A DNA stretch of 7,743 nt from Sulfurimonas sp. GTDB taxonomy: Bacteria > Campylobacterota > Campylobacteria > Campylobacterales > Sulfurimonadaceae. The stretch is taken from assembly GCA_021157665.1 (NCBI GenBank), contig JAGGWE010000163.1:1-7743 (forward strand), in the 5' to 3' direction. A program made the translations under genes and the position numbers. The notes below the pieces were generated by a model. That model worked only from the letters and a program-made list of their open reading frames with translations, was not told where the DNA came from and did no database searches. Positions 1-6,950 of this stretch are shown here, piece by piece (the first letter of the stretch is position 1; every line of letters begins with the position of its first letter).

Positions 1-4
1 CCAT
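1..4 (-). CDS. possible start of a minus-strand gene cut by the window edge
   Basis: On the minus strand an ATG reads at positions 4 to 2. It is preceded, after a 7-nt spacer, by AAAGG (plus-strand 12-16), a plausible ribosome binding site. It would begin 38 nt after the stop codon of the MarR gene on the same strand, with no convincing terminator between them, so it could be the second gene of a marR transcript. Only the start codon and one further base are visible, so no product can be proposed and the ATG could be chance. Confidence 0.3.
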
Positions 5-42
5 TAGCCTACCTTTATTAATTTACTTAAAAATTGTAGATT

Positions 43-516
43 TTATTTAAGTGTAGAATAAACGAGTTTTTTTAAAATTTTTTCTAATGATTTTTTTTCT
101 TTTTCATCTAATATAGAAAATATTTCGTTATCTATTCTGAGGACATTCACTAAACAAAGTTGAAATATCTCTTCACCTTTTGGTTCAAGTTTAACTAACT
201 TACTTCTTTTATCTTTATTTGATGGAACTCTTGATATAAATTGTTTTTGCTCGAGTTTTTTTAAAATTTTTGTCATACCACCTGATGAAAAGATTGTCGC
301 TTCATACAGATCTGTTGGAGTCATGATTTTATAACTAGATAGCACAGCCAATACATCAATTTCTGAATGTGTTAAATCATAATTTGTTTGTAAGAGGTGT
401 GCGTTTTTATTAAATATATACTTATATAACAGCGCTATTGGTAAACTTAATGCGAGTACACTGTTTTCTTCTTTTAATGTACTTTCATATAAATCATCTA
501 AATATTCTTTTTTCAT
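43..516 (-). CDS. MarR-family transcriptional regulator
   Basis: A 157-residue protein, the usual length for a MarR-family winged-helix repressor that binds DNA as a dimer. Helical dimerisation segments lie at about 1-45 and 118-155. The DNA-binding domain spans about 48-117: LTHSEIDVLAVLS at 48-60 is the first helix, and MTPTDLYEATIFSSGGMTKIL at about 65-85 is the helix-turn-helix. The wing carries NKDKRSKLVKL (about 100-110), which matches the family's conserved D-x-R wing motif (D102, R104). The gene diverges from the efflux operon across 100 bp, the classic arrangement for a local repressor that also controls itself. The inferred role is ligand-responsive repression of the exporter genes; the ligand is unknown. 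The start is the only reasonable one, because the next Met in frame is M65, inside the DNA-binding domain. It has no Shine-Dalgarno sequence. Family assignment is firm; the target is inferred from position. Confidence 0.93.
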   Translation of the reverse strand: MKKEYLDDLYESTLKEENSVLALSLPIALLYKYIFNKNAHLLQTNYDLTHSEIDVLAVLSSYKIMTPTDLYEATIFSSGGMTKILKKLEQKQFISRVPSNKDKRSKLVKLEPKGEEIFQLCLVNVLRIDNEIFSILDEKEKKSLEKILKKLVYSTLK

Positions 517-522
517 AATTAA

Positions 523-528
523 ATTATA
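523..528 (-). promoter_or_regulatory. predicted -10 box of the MarR gene
   Basis: Read on the minus strand this is a perfect TATAAT, with its last base only 6 nt before the ATG at 516. A transcript from it would begin at or within a base or two of the start codon, giving a leaderless or nearly leaderless mRNA. That fits the lack of any GGAG-like sequence before this gene. The -35 region is not recognisable, which is common in Campylobacterota promoters. In such AT-rich DNA a chance match is possible. Confidence 0.45.
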
Positions 529-532
529 GCGT

Positions 533-547
533 ATATATATTATATAT
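533..547. promoter_or_regulatory. AT palindrome, candidate MarR operator or autoregulatory site
   Basis: A perfect 15-nt palindrome with 7-nt arms (ATATATA, T, TATATAT) centred on 540. It lies immediately upstream of the predicted -10 of the MarR gene, in its spacer and -35 region. A repressor bound here would block that promoter. MarR-family operators are typically 15-20 bp AT-rich palindromes, so size and place fit. The simple alternating AT composition makes it weak evidence by itself; it could be only a flexible AT stretch. Confidence 0.35.
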
Positions 548-576
548 CTTACTAGAAAGACATATTTAAGTGATTC

Positions 577-582
577 TATGTT
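577..582 (+). promoter_or_regulatory. candidate -10 box of the efflux operon
   Basis: TATGTT lies about 40 nt before the channel gene's start. It would place the transcription start near 589, leaving a short leader that contains the GGAG at 608-611. Alternatives are TATTTA at 563-568 and GATAAT at 596-601; the last would start the transcript inside the ribosome binding site and is less likely. No clear -35 element is visible. Some promoter must lie within the 100-bp divergent region, but which hexamer is used is uncertain. Confidence 0.3.
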
Positions 583-600
583 ATCTTCTAACTAAGATAA
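581..600. promoter_or_regulatory. inverted repeat, candidate MarR operator for the efflux operon
   Basis: TTATCTT (581-587) and AAGATAA (594-600) form a perfect inverted repeat with 7-nt arms and a 6-nt spacer, 20 bp in all. It sits 16 nt upstream of the channel gene's start and overlaps the likely transcription start, a typical repressor position. The core TATCTT recurs at 545-550, at the edge of the other palindrome, suggesting one protein could recognise both places. As a 7-bp RNA stem it is not followed by a T run, so a terminator reading is unlikely. Confidence 0.5.
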
Positions 601-616
601 TGTTTCTGGAGATGAG

Positions 617-1843
617 ATGAAGAAAAAGATATTGCTTTTAATCATTCCTGCTTTTATATATGCAGATGATTTACAGTCATTACTTGAGTTTGCAACTTCT
701 AATAATAAAATAGTTGCTTCAAATGTTTTAATAGAAAAAGCAAAAAAGAGTGAAGTAGAATCTTCACAAAGTGCCTATTATCCAACCCTAGATGTAGGAG
801 CTTTTTATAAGAGAGATGATGACGCTTCTCCCTTTCAACCAGGAAATACATTTAGCGCTTATGCAAAAGTTGGAGTTGATTTATATGATGGTGGAAGAAA
901 ATCTAATACTATTAAGCAAAACAAAGCTTTTCTTAAATCATCAAAATATAGCTCATTAGCTTATAGAAAAAGTTTACAACTACAAATTGCCCAAGACTTT
1001 TATAATATAAAAAGTGCAAAGTCAACACTTGAAGCACTACAAGAGACAAGTAGACAACTCTCTAGTAACCTTGAGCGAGCCAAAAAGTTTTATGCTGTGG
1101 GTTCTGTTACGCAAGATGATGTTGAGCGATTAAAAGCTGCTTATAGCAACAATACTTATAGAATAAGTTCTATGAAATATCAGATAATATCTTTAAAAAA
1201 ACTTCTTGGTATTAAAGTTGGTAAAAAGATTGATACTTTAGATGACTCATTCATAAAAATTCCTCAAGAGATTCAAATAGAGTTTAGTGATGCTATCTTG
1301 TCTCGCCAAGCGAATGCATCATCACTAGCATTCAGTGCAGATAGTTTAAATGCTATATATTATCCACAATTACGAGTAGAAGACAGTTATAGTGTATATG
1401 AATATGACAGAGAAGATCCTCATGTGACTCCTCTTGATAATCAAAATGTATTGATGCTTACACTTAATATGAGACTTTACGATAATGGAACTGTTTCAAA
1501 ACAAAAAGAAGCGATTCTTATGCAAAAAGATGCTCTTAGTAAAGAGATAGAGCAACTAAAAGATGAACAAAATATAAATATTGAACTTTCACTTTTAAAA
1601 ATAGAGATGGTAAAAGCTCAAATACAAAGTGCAAAAAGTTCACTAACATCTTCTACGGCTGCATTTGAGACTGTTTCAAAAAAATATGAAGTAGGTCTTG
1701 TTGATTATGTAACATATCTTGACGCTTTAAGTATAAAAACAGTTGCTAAAGCTCAATATGAAACAGCATTAAATAATCTACAAATAGCATATGCCTCTTA
1801 TTACTACAATACAAACAAAAATATTAAGGATTTCATCAAATGA
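617..1843 (+). CDS. TolC-family outer-membrane efflux channel
   Basis: A 408-residue outer-membrane efflux protein that would form the trimeric barrel and periplasmic tunnel of the exporter. A signal peptide is visible at residues 1-16 (KKK, a hydrophobic run, then FIYA before DD). The family's internal duplication is clear. SAYYPTLDVGAFY (52-64) pairs with AIYYPQLRVEDSY (246-258). LYDGGRKSNTIKQNKAFL (89-106) pairs with LYDNGTVSKQKEAILMQ (287-303). YAVGSVTQDDVERLKAAY (159-176) pairs with YEVGLVDYVTYLDALSI (357-373). These are the strand-turn-helix units of the two outer-membrane efflux repeats. The start follows GGAG (608-611) by 5 nt. It is the first gene of the operon, and its stop overlaps the small ORF that follows by ATGA. 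The family is certain; the pairing with the ABC exporter rests on the shared operon. Confidence 0.93.
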   Translation: MKKKILLLIIPAFIYADDLQSLLEFATSNNKIVASNVLIEKAKKSEVESSQSAYYPTLDVGAFYKRDDDASPFQPGNTFSAYAKVGVDLYDGGRKSNTIKQNKAFLKSSKYSSLAYRKSLQLQIAQDFYNIKSAKSTLEALQETSRQLSSNLERAKKFYAVGSVTQDDVERLKAAYSNNTYRISSMKYQIISLKKLLGIKVGKKIDTLDDSFIKIPQEIQIEFSDAILSRQANASSLAFSADSLNAIYYPQLRVEDSYSVYEYDREDPHVTPLDNQNVLMLTLNMRLYDNGTVSKQKEAILMQKDALSKEIEQLKDEQNINIELSLLKIEMVKAQIQSAKSSLTSSTAAFETVSKKYEVGLVDYVTYLDALSIKTVAKAQYETALNNLQIAYASYYYNTNKNIKDFIK

Positions 1844-1944
1844 AAAAAATCATAAAGTATCCAGGAACAGTCAATGCATATAAAAAAGTACAAGTTGCTG
1901 CTGTTAAACAGAAATTTTCTACAAAAGGAGATACAAAATGTTAA
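1840..1944 (+). pseudogene. probable remnant of a second periplasmic adaptor gene (34 codons)
   Basis: A short ORF starts at the ATGA overlap with the channel gene's stop and ends in TAA 7 nt inside the adaptor gene, so it is linked to both neighbours. Its residues 7-21, YPGTVNAYKKVQVAA, resemble the first beta-strand of the barrel-sandwich domain of RND/ABC adaptors (a Y-x-G-x-V-x-A then V-x-V-A-A pattern). In an intact adaptor this strand is followed by a glycine-containing segment and the rest of the lipoyl-like domain. Here the likeness stops and the ORF ends. There is no signal peptide or membrane anchor. The likely reading is a stump left by deletion of an adaptor gene that once followed the channel gene. 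It could instead be a translated coupling peptide that feeds ribosomes to the next gene. The resemblance is judged by eye only. Confidence 0.45.
1923..1930 (+). promoter_or_regulatory. ribosome binding site that fixes the adaptor start
   Basis: AAAAGGAG lies 7 nt before the ATG at 1938. It supports that ATG as the real start even though the codon lies within the end of the overlapping small ORF. The site is embedded in the coding sequence of the stump, so this part of the stump has been kept, or has been remodelled, as a translation signal. Confidence 0.8.
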
Positions 1945-3140
1945 AAGGATTAAAAAATTATATTGCGATGATATTAGTTGCTATATTGGTTGGGGTTTCT
2001 GGATATTTTATATATATCAAGATAAACGGTAAAGAGTTGCCAGAAGGTTTGGTGGCTAGTAGTGGTAGGATTGATGGGAATTTGATTTTAATCAATACAA
2101 AATATCCTGCGCGCGTAAAAGATGTCTTTGTTGATGAAGGAGATACTGTTACGCAAAAACAGATTGTTGCGACACTCACTTCAAAAGAGTTTATAAATAA
2201 GTTAAAAGGTTTAGTTGAGGCTATAAACTCTCTAAAAAATGAAAAATTATCATTTGAACAGACTGTTGAGGCTTCAAAAATGGAGCTAAAACTTTTAGAA
2301 AAAACGCTTCCAAATTTAGTAAAAATAAAAGAAGATGATTTAAAAACCATCAAAAAAAGCTTGTCTAGCATAAAGCTTAAAATCAAAACTGTAAGTTTTA
2401 ATTTTCAACAATCAAAAAGAGAGTACAAAAGATATAAAAAACTTTTTGAAACAAAGGCTATAACATCAGAAAAATTTGAGCTTGTAGATCTAAAATATAA
2501 AATCACTAAACAAGAACTTGAATCTGCTAAAGTAGATAAAGAGAAACTTTTAAGCTCTATAAATATTGCTAAAACCTCTTTACAAATTCAAAAAGACAAT
2601 CTCAAAAAGATAGATATTTTAAAACAAAATATTAGAGCATCGCAAACAAAATTAAAATCACTTGATGCTAAAATAAAACAGCTAGAAGCTAATAGAGATG
2701 AAGTACAAGCTATGATAGATGAACTAACTCTAAAATCACCAATAGATGGTTTTGTAATAGAAAAAATAGCAAATAAGGGCGAGGTAGTAGGTGCTGGTAT
2801 GGGTGTTGTAACACTAAGCGATACAAACTCCTACTATCTTAAACTCTTTATCGACACTATGAACAATGGTAAAATAAAAATAGGAGACAGTGCTGTTATA
2901 TTTTTAGATTCAAATCCAGACAAACCTATAAAAGCAAAAGTGGTTCGTATAGCTCAAAAAGCAGAGTTTACACCAAAAGATGTAAGTGTTAGAAGTGATA
3001 GGATTCAAAGAGTGTATGCAGTTCGTTTAAAACCTCTCAAATATGACCCTATTTTAAAACTTGGAATTCCTGCTATTGGAATTATTGGGATTGATGGAGC
3101 AAAACTGCCAAACTCTTTAGATGAAATTCCTGAGATTTAA
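1938..3140 (+). CDS. HlyD/YbhG-type membrane-fusion adaptor
   Basis: A 400-residue periplasmic adaptor linking the inner-membrane ABC permeases to the outer-membrane channel. An uncleaved N-terminal membrane anchor spans about 10-28. The first half of the lipoyl-like barrel-sandwich domain is at about 41-80, ending in VFVDEGDTVTQKQIVATL. A long charged helical hairpin follows at about 83-262, rich in K, E, L and Q with heptad-like spacing; the turn is probably near residue 174, where AITSEKFE fits the usual adaptor hairpin tip. The second lipoyl half, LTLKSPIDGFVIEKIANKGE, is at 263-282. The beta-barrel covers about 297-340. Near the end, FTPKDVSVRSDRIQRVYAVRL (344-364) matches the conserved tail of YhiI/YbhG-type ABC adaptors. 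The protein is longer than E. coli YbhG (about 330 residues), mainly in the hairpin. The ATPase gene follows after 2 nt. Confidence 0.93.
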   Translation: MLKGLKNYIAMILVAILVGVSGYFIYIKINGKELPEGLVASSGRIDGNLILINTKYPARVKDVFVDEGDTVTQKQIVATLTSKEFINKLKGLVEAINSLKNEKLSFEQTVEASKMELKLLEKTLPNLVKIKEDDLKTIKKSLSSIKLKIKTVSFNFQQSKREYKRYKKLFETKAITSEKFELVDLKYKITKQELESAKVDKEKLLSSINIAKTSLQIQKDNLKKIDILKQNIRASQTKLKSLDAKIKQLEANRDEVQAMIDELTLKSPIDGFVIEKIANKGEVVGAGMGVVTLSDTNSYYLKLFIDTMNNGKIKIGDSAVIFLDSNPDKPIKAKVVRIAQKAEFTPKDVSVRSDRIQRVYAVRLKPLKYDPILKLGIPAIGIIGIDGAKLPNSLDEIPEI

Positions 3141-3142
3141 TT

Positions 3143-4750
3143 ATGCTAGAAGTAAAAGATTTAGCTGTATCTCATAAAAAAAAGATAGCTATAAAAAACT
3201 TAAACTTTAAAGTAGATGATGGAAAAATCTTAGGTTTCATTGGAGCTGATGGAGCTGGAAAAAGTTCTGCATTAAACGCTATTGCTGGAGTAATAAAGTT
3301 TGATGGAGAGATTATTTACAATGATTTTATCTATAAATCACCCAAAGAGGCAGAAAATATCAAGCTAAATATTGGGTATATGCCTCAAGGAATAGGACTT
3401 GTTCTATACAAAACTTTAACCATAAAAGAGCATTTAGATTTTTTTGCAGACATTAGAGATATAAAGATAAATAAAGAGTTTTTAGAGTACAAAAATCATC
3501 TTTTATCTATGGCAGGACTTGAAAAGTTTTTAGATAGACGCGCTGGTGATTTAAGTGGTGGTATGATGCAAAAACTATCTCTTGTTTGTACTATGCTTCA
3601 TCGTCCTAAACTTTTGATTTTAGATGAACCCACTACTGGAGTTGATCCACTAAGTAGGATTGAACTTTGGGAGATTTTAGAACAGAGTGCAAAAGAGTTT
3701 AATACTATCTCCATAATTAGCACAGCCTATATGGGTGAGGCTTCAAAGATGGATGATATTTTGCTCTTTGATGAGGGTGAGATTATTGCTAGAGGAAATT
3801 CAGAGCAACTCATAAATGAGATTAAACCTTTTGTTTATGAAAAAACAACAACAGATAAAAAACATATCACTATATCTGATAGTACATACTGCTTAGAAAA
3901 TTTAGAGATTCAACATCAAAAACCAACACTCGAATCACTATTTTTTGTTAATGCTTTAAAAAAAGATAGATTATTGCCAAAGTTACAAATAGCTAAATCT
4001 AAAGAGAGTATAGATAAAAATATTGTTGTGATGAAAGCTACTAAAATTACTAAAAAATTTGGTGACTTTTATGCAAATAGAAATGTGGATTGTGAGCTCA
4101 AAAGTGGTGAAATTCTAGGACTTTTAGGGGCAAATGGAGCAGGAAAAACTACATTTATAAAAATGCTTTTAGGCTTACTTCCTCTTGATGGAGGGGAGTT
4201 GGAACTTTTTGATAAAAAAATCAAAGATAGTGATGATAGAAATGGATTAAAATCTCAAATAGGTTATGTTAGCCAACATTTTGCTCTTTATGATGATATG
4301 ACTGTTAGGGAAAATATGATGTTTTTTGCATCTATTCATAAAATTGATACTAAAAAATCTGTACAACTCATAGATAGCTACTCAAAAGAGTTAGGATTTG
4401 AAAAATACTTAGATGAGATGCCAAAAAGTTTACCACTAGGTATTAATCAAAGATTTTCTTTAGCAGTTTCAATTTTACACGAACCAAAAGTTCTGTTTCT
4501 TGATGAACCTACAAGTGGAGTTGATGCAATTGCTAGGGCTCAATTTTGGGAACTTTTAAAAGAGTTGAAAAACAACAGAGGCATATCTATACTTATCACC
4601 ACTCACTATATGAGTGAAGCTGAATTTTGCGATAGAGTAGTTTTACTAAAAGATGGAGAAAAAATCGCCGACGATAAAGTTGAGAATTTTTATAAAAAAT
4701 TTCCAAATGCAAAAAGTTTTGAAGAGATTTTCTTGGAGTATTACAAATGA
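3143..4750 (+). CDS. YbhF-type ABC exporter ATPase with two fused nucleotide-binding domains
   Basis: A 535-residue cytoplasmic ATPase carrying both nucleotide-binding domains (NBDs) in one chain. NBD1 (about 1-225) has Walker A GADGAGKSS (34-42), Q-loop Q82, signature LSGGM (137-141) and Walker B LLILDE (157-162). The switch histidine is replaced by Ala195 in STAYM. A linker at about 226-295 includes PTLESLFF (261-268), typical of the end of drug-export NBDs. NBD2 (about 296-535) has Walker A GANGAGKTT (329-337), Q378, a degenerate signature LPLGI (430-434), Walker B LFLDE (451-455) and a normal switch H488. One composite ATP site is therefore complete and the other degenerate. The D in the first Walker A, the missing His and the LPLG signature are, as I recall, also features of E. 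coli YbhF. There is no strong ribosome binding site; translation is probably coupled to the adaptor gene 2 nt upstream. The stop overlaps the next gene by ATGA. Confidence 0.95.
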   Translation: MLEVKDLAVSHKKKIAIKNLNFKVDDGKILGFIGADGAGKSSALNAIAGVIKFDGEIIYNDFIYKSPKEAENIKLNIGYMPQGIGLVLYKTLTIKEHLDFFADIRDIKINKEFLEYKNHLLSMAGLEKFLDRRAGDLSGGMMQKLSLVCTMLHRPKLLILDEPTTGVDPLSRIELWEILEQSAKEFNTISIISTAYMGEASKMDDILLFDEGEIIARGNSEQLINEIKPFVYEKTTTDKKHITISDSTYCLENLEIQHQKPTLESLFFVNALKKDRLLPKLQIAKSKESIDKNIVVMKATKITKKFGDFYANRNVDCELKSGEILGLLGANGAGKTTFIKMLLGLLPLDGGELELFDKKIKDSDDRNGLKSQIGYVSQHFALYDDMTVRENMMFFASIHKIDTKKSVQLIDSYSKELGFEKYLDEMPKSLPLGINQRFSLAVSILHEPKVLFLDEPTSGVDAIARAQFWELLKELKNNRGISILITTHYMSEAEFCDRVVLLKDGEKIADDKVENFYKKFPNAKSFEEIFLEYYK

Positions 4751-5856
4751 GATTAAGAATTATAAAAGCCTATTTTTTAAAAGAGATGATAGAGCTAATA
4801 AGAACAAAAATGATAATGATGCCTTATCTTATGCCACTTTTAATTGTAATACTGTTTGGTTACGGTATAAAAATGCAAGTTACAGGAGTAAGAACTCTGA
4901 TACTTGATAATGACAATTCTCAAATATCAAGGAAAATGATTTTAAAATTTGAACACTCAAAATATTTTACAACAACAGTTAAAAATATGAGTGAAAAAGA
5001 TGCACTAAGAGAGATAAAAAAGGCAAATATTGATGCTATTATCATCATCCCATCATCATTTGAAAAAAACTCTTTAAAAGGTATAAAAACAGAAATTGGT
5101 GTATTTATAGATGCCTCTTTTCCCTCTCGTTCAACTACAATAAGTAATTATATTCAAGGTGTAGTTATGGATTTAGCAAATGATTTTAATATCAATAGCA
5201 GTGGGATGATAAATATAAATACAAGAAATCTTTTTAATCAAGCACTAAGAGATGAAGAGATGATAGTTCCTGGACTTATTGGTATGGTATTGCTTATCAG
5301 TCCTGCCATTTTAACAGCACTTATAATAGCAAAAGAGAAAGAGGAGGGAACTATTTTTAACTTTTACTCTTCACCAGTTTCAAAAGGGGAGTTTTTAGTA
5401 GCAAAATTATCAGCTATATTTTTTCTTGTATCAATAGCTATATTTGTAATCTTTTTAGTAGCCTCCTATCTCTTTGATTTACCATTTCGTGGAAGCTTTT
5501 TTCTTTTCTGGTTAGCGAGTGAGTTTTATGTATTTACTGCACTTGGTTTTGGTTTATTGGTATCTATAATTGCATCATCTCAAATTGTCGCTATTATTGT
5601 TACGCTTATGCTTACTATTATCCCTGCTTTTATGTATTCTGGAATGATTATGCCAATTAGTTCTATGAGTGGGGATGCTTTTATTACAGCTCACATCTAT
5701 CCTGTGATGTATTATAATCATATCATTTATGATACTTTTTTGATAGGGCAAGGGTTTAATTCACCTACGAATATTTCTTATTTACTATTACTATTTGGTT
5801 ATGGAATTGTGCTTTTTCTATTAGGCTTATTGTTTCTTAAAAAGGAGATAAAGTGA
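4747..5856 (+). CDS. ABC-2 family permease, YbhS-like
   Basis: A 369-residue inner-membrane subunit with the ABC-2 exporter layout. One membrane helix lies near the N terminus (about 24-43), followed by a large soluble periplasmic domain (about 45-172). Five further helices then follow at about 174-194, 219-243, 252-275, 279-303 and 342-364. The cytoplasmic coupling element after the second helix reads AKEKEEGTIFNFYSSPVSKG (195-214), matching the family's K-E-K-E-x-G-T signature that contacts the ATPase. RNLFNQALRDEEMIVPGLIG (160-179) is the conserved approach to helix 2. The start overlaps the ATPase stop by 4 nt, and the end overlaps the next permease by 4 nt. It probably pairs with that second permease as a heterodimer. 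Substrate unknown. Confidence 0.93.
   Translation: MRLRIIKAYFLKEMIELIRTKMIMMPYLMPLLIVILFGYGIKMQVTGVRTLILDNDNSQISRKMILKFEHSKYFTTTVKNMSEKDALREIKKANIDAIIIIPSSFEKNSLKGIKTEIGVFIDASFPSRSTTISNYIQGVVMDLANDFNINSSGMININTRNLFNQALRDEEMIVPGLIGMVLLISPAILTALIIAKEKEEGTIFNFYSSPVSKGEFLVAKLSAIFFLVSIAIFVIFLVASYLFDLPFRGSFFLFWLASEFYVFTALGFGLLVSIIASSQIVAIIVTLMLTIIPAFMYSGMIMPISSMSGDAFITAHIYPVMYYNHIIYDTFLIGQGFNSPTNISYLLLLFGYGIVLFLLGLLFLKKEIK
5841..5847 (+). promoter_or_regulatory. ribosome binding site supporting a GTG start
   Basis: AAAGGAG is followed by ATAAA and then GTG at 5853. The strong match and 5-nt spacing support GTG as the start of the second permease, giving a GTGA overlap with the previous stop. AAAGGAGATAA recurs upstream of the broken amino-acid permease gene at 6940-6950, so the two genes share nearly identical initiation signals. 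Confidence 0.8.
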
Positions 5857-6932
5857 AGATATTTATCACAATATTGTTAAAAGAGTTAATAAGTTTTTTT
5901 CGCTCTTTTGGTTTGGTTATTTTAGTAATATATTTTTTTACAGCAGAGGTTTATGTAGCAGCAAACGGTATGGAGATAGAGGCAAAAAATGTTGCAGTTG
6001 GTGTTGTAGATAAAAGTGCAGGTGGAATGAGCAAAAAGATTTTATCAAATCTACACTCCCCTGAGTTTCAAACTCCAAAATTTTACAAATCACAAAAAGA
6101 GTTAAGTGATGCCATTTACAACAAAAATATTATGGTTGGTATGATTTTTGATGAACAATTTGAAAAAGATTATTATAAAAAACTAAACCCAACTATAAAC
6201 ATTCTCATAGATTCCACCACAGCATCGCAAAGCTTAATGGCAATAGGCTATATTCAAAACATTCTAATGAAGTTTAACAACCTAGAACTCCCTGTTGCAC
6301 TTAAAATGCACAAACTTTTTAATCAAAATGCCGATACAGGACTTTTTATGGGGGTGAGTGAACTTTTATCTGTTATTACCCTGCTTACAACTATTTTAAC
6401 CGCTATCGCTTTTGTAAAAGAGAAGGAGAGTGGTACTTGGGACATTATGCTTTTAATGCCTGTTAATCCTAAGATTATTATCTTGGCAAAATCACTCTCT
6501 CAAATTATCATCATAATGATTGGTGTTGTTTTAAGTGTAGGATTAATTCTGTTTCAATCCTTGGATGTTCCAATAAACGGAAACCTTTTGCACTTCTTTA
6601 TCCTTACATTTTTTTATGTAGCCACTACTGCGGGTATTGGTCTATTTATAGCAGCAGTTTCAAAAAATATTATGCAAATATCTCAACTCTCTATTGTAAT
6701 TATGATGCCAATAATATTTTTAAGTGGAGCATGGACACCAATATATGCTATGCATCCTCTACTTCAATATCTATCTGCACTATCTCCTTTAAGCTATTAT
6801 ATAGAGGGATGTGAGAGTATCTTTTTTAGAGGTACTTCCTTTGTTGATCTCTTGCCATATTTTGGAGGAGTGTTGATTTTAGGTGTTATTCTTTACTGGT
6901 ATGGATTTAGAAAAATTGGGAAACTGTTTTGA
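5853..6932 (+). CDS. ABC-2 family permease, YbhR-like
   Basis: A 359-residue inner-membrane subunit with the same layout as its neighbour, the second half of the exporter pore. The first membrane helix is at about 18-36 and the periplasmic domain at about 40-165. Five helices follow at about 168-187, 210-235, 245-268, 275-295 and 332-350. The cytoplasmic coupling motif VKEKESGTWDIMLLMPVNP (188-206) and the conserved KLFNQNADTGLFMG (154-167) parallel the matching segments of the first permease. The two proteins are clearly related but diverged, as in YbhS/YbhR pairs. It begins with GTG, supported by the ribosome binding site at 5841-5847. This is the last intact gene of the exporter operon. 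No terminator hairpin is visible after its stop. Confidence 0.93.
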   Translation: MKIFITILLKELISFFRSFGLVILVIYFFTAEVYVAANGMEIEAKNVAVGVVDKSAGGMSKKILSNLHSPEFQTPKFYKSQKELSDAIYNKNIMVGMIFDEQFEKDYYKKLNPTINILIDSTTASQSLMAIGYIQNILMKFNNLELPVALKMHKLFNQNADTGLFMGVSELLSVITLLTTILTAIAFVKEKESGTWDIMLLMPVNPKIIILAKSLSQIIIIMIGVVLSVGLILFQSLDVPINGNLLHFFILTFFYVATTAGIGLFIAAVSKNIMQISQLSIVIMMPIIFLSGAWTPIYAMHPLLQYLSALSPLSYYIEGCESIFFRGTSFVDLLPYFGGVLILGVILYWYGFRKIGKLF

Positions 6933-6939
6933 TGAATAG

Positions 6940-6946
6940 AAAGGAG
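6940..6946 (+). promoter_or_regulatory. ribosome binding site of the broken permease gene
   Basis: AAAGGAG lies 4 nt before the ATG at 6951. It supports that start and shows that the initiation signal of the damaged gene is still intact. The gene begins 18 nt after the exporter operon, with no terminator between, so it is probably still transcribed as the operon's last member. Confidence 0.7.
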
Positions 6947-6950
6947 ATAA

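Noticed and set aside
30..44. AAAAT-5-ATTTT inverted repeat at the end of the MarR gene, as a possible terminator
   Set aside because: The stem is only A-T pairs and overlaps the stop codon, and no T run follows on the minus strand; it would be too weak to terminate transcription.
581..600. The TTATCTT/AAGATAA repeat read as an RNA terminator or riboswitch stem
   Set aside because: No T run follows and the stem is AT-rich; its position just before the ribosome binding site fits a protein operator better.
1958..2386. 142-codon open frame on the minus strand opposite the adaptor gene
   Set aside because: It lies wholly antisense to a well-supported adaptor gene. Its F/S-rich composition is what the complement of K/E-rich coiled-coil codons gives, and it has no recognisable domain.
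4653..4907. 84-codon plus-strand open frame across the ATPase-permease junction
   Set aside because: It is out of frame with two genes of clear homology, has no ribosome binding site, and its K/N-rich sequence shows no domain.
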